From Gordionus sp. m RMFG-2023 (lineage: Eukaryota; Nematomorpha; Gordioida; Chordodea; Parachordodidae), in the NCBI RefSeq assembly GCF_954871325.1, contig NC_088775.1:68611561-68675560 (forward strand): 64,000 nt of DNA. Reading direction: 5' to 3'. Under the pieces are notes generated by a model. The model did not search any database. It was not told where the DNA came from and was given only the letters and a program-made list of their open reading frames with translations. This document shows positions 58,320-64,000 of this stretch, in pieces. Every line of letters starts with the position of its first letter. The stretch's first letter is position 1. The position numbers and the translations under genes were made by a program.

Positions 58320-59421
58320 TCGAGCGCCTGCCCGCCTCTAATACAACAAATATGGAGTTTGTGGTCTGAATTCAACATTACTTAATAGAGTTTTAATATT
58401 TTTTATCCAACCAATTGTCGTCCTAGAACAAATGAAATAGTCAATTTGAGAACATGTGTTGTATTTCATGATTAGCTCAATAACATATATAATACCTAGA
58501 CTGACGATTCATTCATTAAAAGTGTACATCAATGCAAATCAGCTGGAGACGCCATCTTGGTTACACTAATCATTATTAAAATTTAATACGAGAGCCTAAT
58601 TTATTCCTATATCTGATGCAAATTTTATTAAAGAATTACCGGATCATTGAGATAATAAGGAAGCAAGTTATCATTTTAATAGTAGTTTTTTACATGAGAA
58701 TAATTACTATATGTGATACCAAAATGGCGGGTCTAGCTGATTTGCTTTTAACGACGCTTAAAAATGCATTTTAATGAATGAATCGTCAGTCTATTATATA
58801 TGTCATTGGATTGGCTATAGCAAGTCAATATTTATCCAGGATGGGGGTGTTCGAAGAAAGTATTTGTACGAAGTTAGGATTTCGGCATATTTCCAGAAGT
58901 TGTTTACCCCCTGCATTAGAATTTACGTCGAGTGCTTCAGAACCTAGGGAGTTATGGTTCTTTATTCCAAATCGCCCCACTTTGCCATTAAAATCTCCAG
59001 CTATAAGTAGATTTTTGCGTTTATGAAACTTGTTCAAATACTCTGCTAAAATTGGGAAGAATGTTTGTCTTTCAAGATAGTTTGCTGGTTTATATACATT
59101 TACGACATTCAGTATTCTACACCTCGTTTTTAATTTAATGCTACATAATCTGCCATAGAGGGTTTCGAACTTTGAAATATAACGTGCTAAAATATTCTTA
59201 ATGATTATACACACACCACATCAGTTTTTTTCTATCTCTCCCGAATTAAATAAATGGTAACCCTTACAATATAGTCTATTTAAATCGGTGCAATGAGTTT
59301 CTTGAATACAAGCGGAATCCATCTCCAAGGTGTCTAAAAGAATTCTTAGTTATGCGGATTTATTATCGTTCAAAGATCCTGCATTTAGTGATATCACTCT
59401 TAGATTATCACTAAAGTTATC
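58320..59421 (-). pseudogene. LINE endonuclease relic, interrupted by a MITE
   Basis: Reading the minus strand from 59421: MDNFSDNLRVISLNAGSLND, then SACIQETHCTDLNRLYCKGY, NVVNVYKPANYLERQTFFPI, NLLIAGDFNGKVGRFGIKNH and, beyond the MITE, CSQIDYFICSRTTIGWIKNI. These are the N-terminal, GDFN and SxIDYxxxS motifs of the APE-type endonuclease of non-LTR retrotransposons. Stops interrupt it in at least two places. No reverse transcriptase is seen in the window. Confidence 0.85.
58499..58791. mobile_element. 293-bp Tc1/mariner-type MITE
   Basis: The ends GACTGACGATTCATTCATTA and its inverse are flanked by TA on both sides. The inverted similarity continues imperfectly for about 90 bp (GCAAATCAGCTGGAGACGCC against GCAAATCAGCTAGACCCGCC). 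It is inserted in the LINE endonuclease relic. Confidence 0.85.
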
Positions 59422-59639
59422 CATTTTATTTATTGTTACGTATTTAATTATCAATTATAATAGAAAAATTTTCTGAGAGATATTTGACTAAAATTTAAAA
59501 ATTTATGAGAGATATATAACTAAAATTTAAATTAATTTATTTATTACTAATAAATCATTCTATTCGCAAATAGTAGAAATACAGGCCATAAAAATTAAAA
59601 TGATTAATATAAAAATAAAATATTTGATAGAAAGAGAGA

Positions 59640-59805
59640 TTTTCGGGCTGCCATGCCAGTAAAATAATTTTCAGGTTGGGCTAAATAAATTGTGCATAAT
59701 ATTTTTACAAAAGGTAGAAGTTTTAGAAATAAAATATGTGTCATGCCGGACAACTTGTAAACATTTATCATGGTTCTGGCAAAATAATTGGGAACCATGA
59801 CAGCC
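59640..59805. repeat. small inverted repeat, possible MITE
   Basis: GGGCTGCCATGCCAGTAAAA at the left mirrors CTGGCAAAATAATTGGGAAC then CATGACAGCC at the right, imperfectly. The minus-strand ORF across it is a shadow. Confidence 0.45.
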
Positions 59806-60779
59806 AGAATAGATCGTTAGAAAATTTAGCGGGGCGATTTAGGCTGGCTAGGTGCATTTTAATAATCCTCTGGAAAGTTATTTGTTTACATTTATTTGTT
59901 TAACAATAAAATATGCAATATTTTAACTAAGTAAATTAATTGCTGTTTGGCTTAACCACTACATAAGTTTTTTTGACACTGGAGGACCACTAGGCGTCTA
60001 AAATGTATCGAAGAACTACAGCCAGTTGAGTTTTTTACGTTATATCGATGACATATGAAATTGAAATAATTAAATCGTTTTGTGTTATAATACAGTAGTT
60101 TTGTTTGACAAGGAAAGGTGTATATTAATTTCTAAATAATTTTTCATCAATAAATTTTTTCCTCTGCAGGCAAATTAATTATGTCAATATAAATACCTCT
60201 ATTTACAAGATTTGATTTAGAAGATTTCATCACCACGGAAACATAGCTTCTGAATCTCAAGAAAAAACAAAGAGCTAATAACGATTTTTAATATTTCTTT
60301 ATTTAACTGCCTTTTGCTTAAGTTATTCAATTGATCATTTAACTACTTTGGAAAAATGGTTCATATTTTAAATAGTGTTATAAAATAAGGCTTTAATTAT
60401 CAAAAACCATGTAATAACGTTAATTCTGAAAAGGTAACGTGTTACTTTTTACTTTACGCATTATTATATATTTTCAATATCTTTATTTCGTTAACAAATA
60501 TTCCAAAAAAAATTTTTTTTTTTTGGGGGGGGGGGGAGATAATAGAAATAATGATCATCAATATAAAGAATAAAAATTCACATCCAGTGAGCCACTCATC
60601 TTATATTTTTCATATTTATCGGTAAAAAAATAAATAGAAGTGCAACGTTTTGATTTCTTTTTTCAAAATTTTGTAAATTTTCTTTTCATTAATAAATTTC
60701 TTCATATTAAAATTTCTTGCGCTAAGGGATATTTTTAAATCAATTTATAATAAAAAAATATTAAAAAAGCTGTGAAATC

Positions 60780-60904
60780 TTAATAAATACAGCTTTTTAT
60801 TTATTAGTATTTAAAATACAATCTACTTTCTAAAATATTCAAATAAATGTATTTGTATTTACTATTTTAATTACAAGTATTTGCGTTACTGCGCCCAACC
60901 CTGT
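60780..60904. repeat. solo right end of a hAT family
   Basis: ACTGCGCCCAACCCTG matches the right end of the 10327-11744 element (ACTGCCCAACCCTG). A related decayed end, GATTTGCCCAATACTGG, is near 62617. No left partner was found. Confidence 0.45.
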
Positions 60905-61317
60905 TTATATCTAGTGCTCCTGTATAACTTTTGTTTAGTCTAGAAAAGATTTTGGGATACTACGCCTTTTAGACACTATTTTAGTTTATTGTCGAAACAA
61001 AATAAAAATTAAATTTTTATTAAATTCCTTTAATTGAAATTTGTAAATAGCAAAATTATTTTATATAATATTACATTATGTCAGTTTACTTTACAAAAGT
61101 AACTTAACAATATAAATTTTCAATATCTATTTTTACATCTAAAAAATGTACCGGTAAAAAATTTGAAAAAACGGCAATCAAGTTAGGACAGTTGTATCTT
61201 AATGCTTTAGGAATAAAAGTCGTTTAGAAGTAGCCTTAAATAAATAAAAAAATCAGGTCAATACGACAAATATGTAATTTTTTATTATACCTTTTAAATA
61301 AAATGAACTATTGTGAT

Positions 61318-61752
61318 TTATAATAATTTGAATATACATTTTTAGATAATTTGGATTTAAAATAATTTTGCTGTTAATATTTATGTCTATGTTAGCGACG
61401 ATGCGTTTTTTCTGGCAATATGATATTTTTTCAACTTTAAATAATTTCCGGAAATTGTTTGGAATCTCTATCCTTAAATTTTCAGACAATTTTGCCAAGA
61501 ACCTTTGAGATTAAAAAATTTAAATTAGTTTTTCAGATATTTTTATATAAATTATATATGTCTCAAGTTAATGTCAAGATTGTCAATAATTCATAAGATG
61601 GTATTCTAAACATCCTGTAATACATTTCCGGTAAATCAGATTTTTAAATTTAAAAAAAACGGGTCTAAAAAAATGATTTAAAGTTGAAAAAATAAAACAT
61701 TGCCGGAAAAACACATTAACGCTAACATCTTGTATGATTATTCAAATTATAA
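61318..61752. repeat. imperfect inverted repeat, about 435 bp
   Basis: The segment 61318-61440 recurs inverted at about 61630-61752, sharing ATGTTAGCG, TTTTTCAACTTTAAAT and TTTCCGG-type blocks. It is a probable old MITE. The minus-strand ORF at 61253-61498 is a shadow. Confidence 0.6.
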
Positions 61753-64000
61753 TATTTCATTTATTAACATTTTTATTTTGTAATTATTATTTTTTATAAT
61801 GATTAAATTTTATCTATATTTAATCTTGTCATTAATATTTTCGTTTTTATTTGGTCTCTTTTTGGTGGGTCATGTTATCAAAACAATTAGGGACTAAAAT
61901 ATGAATATGCTGATTTTTTTTTAATGAAGTGAGACTCATTGCGAATGTATTTATAAAATTTTAAGTTTAAAAAATAAGCGTTGGGGGAAAAAAATGCCTA
62001 TATTATTAATAAATAAAAGAAATTTTTTTTTTGATTTTTTTTAAAAAAAAATTCTTTAAAAAAAAACACAATAAATGTTTATATAAACTGTAGCTCGAAT
62101 TAGCGAAAAAATAATATCTACCATTTTAAATCCTATTTTATTTTTAAAATGAGTATTGTCGAAAGCGAAAATAAATTTTTTTTGAAGATGAGCAAGATAT
62201 ATTAATTGAAAAAATGAGTTTCTATATTGAGGTCTTATGTTTATAAGATATTTCTACAGGGATTCTGTGACAACATCAACATCCTCTAAATGTAATCTGA
62301 CAATTTTGAAGGGAATTTTTTTTAAAATATCATCAAAAATCAATAATATAATAAAAGCTAGAGGTAATATCTGCTCAACTAAATAAAACCAAAATCATAT
62401 ATAGAACGATTTCCTCCTCTAGCAAACAAAAATATTATTTAAGTTAAAAAAATAGATGGTGTGGTGCTAAAAAAATCGACTTGCAAAATGTATTCGTCAG
62501 TATGTATTTGTGCCAAAAGTTTCTTCAAAGTATTTTGTATTTATATTCATTTTTGAAAGATTTTGTAGGCATTTAATTATATGAAGTGCATTTGTATTCG
62601 AATACATTTCTTTTGACGATTTGCCCAATACTGGATACAAGTGAGGCATTCTATTAAAAAAACAAAAATTTTAATTTAAGAAATCGAAATTATTATATTT
62701 TTTATAATTGTTGTGTTTATAGTTTAGATGTTTTTTATATTTTATTTTAATATTATAAAAAAATACATAGCTAACAAAGTAGTTGCCGGTATTTTTTGAG
62801 AAATATAGCTAATTATTTTATGAATTACTACTTTTTTACTCTATTTTTTACAAAATAAACTTATATATATTCTATTCAGTCGATATTTTAAATAATTTAC
62901 TATTAAAAACCTTTATAAATATTTAATTATGGACATTAGATTAAAAATAAATAGGAAATTTTAAATTTGCTTCCCAAATGTATATTTTTTTAACAAATAA
63001 TATTAATTTTTTGAAATATTTATTTTTGATATTTAAAAGCTAACGTATTTATATAAAAAAATTCGAAACATATTTCAGATAGTTTCCCTTTTTAAAATAT
63101 GAATTTAAAGTAAATCATTTATATGTAAAATAAATAACTAGCTATAGAATCTTTCAATGTAGTATAAGATACTTTAAAATCAATATTATAAATTAAGTTT
63201 TCTCATAATTTTTTTGTTTCCAGAAATAAAGTAATAATTTTATATCAGCTAGGGGGCCTCTTTAAAATTTAAAAAAAATATTATTTACATTTTGAATGGT
63301 TTTTTTTAAATTTTGGTAAGGTCAATAGCGCCTGACATAAAGAGAGGTTAAGAGCCAATTCCTCCCATTTTTAAAAGGGATTGGGGAGGAGGCACTTTAA
63401 TTGGTAAATAAAGGATAGGGTAGATTAAAATAAAACAATATTTGTTGATTAAAGGAAAAATAATTTTTTGTTATAGATTGTAATTTCGATTTTATTGAAT
63501 TGATTAATTCACCCAAAAATAAAATTATTAAATAGTTTGACTTTTAACACTCTCGACTTCTTAGATTATGGTTAGTAACAACCATTTGATTCCCCAAATG
63601 TTTATTTGTTATCCCTATACCAAATTATGATGCGTGAAATAATTATGATTATTATTTTATTTTGTTGGATGGAGGTTATAAATAATGGGACAATTCATTT
63701 TGACAATATTTAAATAATATATTATAAAGAAAATAATAATAAGGAGTGGATTCAGATTTAAAATTTTATTAAACCCAAGTTTGGATAATCTAATATAAAC
63801 CTTTAACCTTTGATAGCCCTAAAGTAGCCCCTAACACAGTTCACTATTTTGTTATTATGACTTAACCTACAAGAAGCAATCTATGTATCTTTTAGTTTTT
63901 ACCAAATGTAATGGGCTCGGTTGCTAATATAATATACTATTTCTCATAATCTAACATAAATCCTTATCTTTGTTGTATAGCCCTAAGTTAAAGTCTCCAC

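Larger units (their letters stand above)
59806..64000. other. intergenic region upstream of SMG5, no gene seen
   Basis: Apart from the two small repeats listed separately, I see only AT-rich sequence, a G-run at 60523-60537 and no exon-like coding stretch on either strand. Confidence 0.5.

Overview
This is a very AT-rich (roughly 80% or more by eye) animal-type nuclear window. It has spliced genes with GT-AG introns, AATAAA signals and a dense load of DNA transposons. The species cannot be named from the sequence. No bacterial, organellar, rRNA or tRNA features were seen.

The main result is a host gene that simple ORF calling breaks up. On the minus strand, 21 exons between 57912 and 14635 join with compatible phase at every junction into an 1158-codon homologue of SMG5, the nonsense-mediated mRNA decay factor. 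The order is ATG, 14-3-3/TPR-like helical N-terminus, acidic Ser-rich linker, helical middle, PIN domain and a C-terminal tail. The gene covers about 43 kb because its introns are full of transposons. Intron 4 alone is 21.7 kb.

A second host gene runs on the plus strand and converges tail-to-tail with SMG5. Its last seven exons (5733 to 13917) encode an atypical C1 zinc finger, a proline/basic linker and a C-terminal coiled coil; it is possibly PDZD8-like. Weaker candidate upstream exons lie near 1.0, 1.3 and 5.3 kb. A plus-strand AATAAA at 13963 and a minus-strand AATAAA at 14229 mark the convergent 3' ends.

Transposons, left to right. (1) A 3.87-kb foldback hAT-type element (5936-9806) made of two inverted arrays of about 118-bp repeats sits in an intron of the C1 gene. 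(2) A hAT relic (10327-11744) sits in the next-but-one intron. (3) SMG5 introns carry a 720-bp hAT element (19399-20118), a degraded piggyBac (22480-23778), a 4.6-kb hAT (24712-29320) nested in a larger inverted-repeat unit, and several MITEs. (4) Intron 4 holds one 20.5-kb unit (36441-56924) with about 1.45-1.5-kb terminal inverted repeats made of tandem satellite, starting GGGAATGAC and flanked by the 8-bp duplication AAAAATAG. Inside it are a 3.2-kb near-perfect palindrome carrying a zinc-knuckle ORF, a broken MULE transposon with an OTU-protease-like domain and the same zinc-knuckle ORF, two hAT relics and a MITE. (5) Upstream of SMG5 is a LINE endonuclease relic interrupted by a TA-flanked MITE. 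From 59.5 kb to the end I see only small repeat fragments.

Splice sites were assigned by eye from GT/AG, phase and remembered SMG5 sequence, so individual boundaries may move by a few bases. No database search was run.
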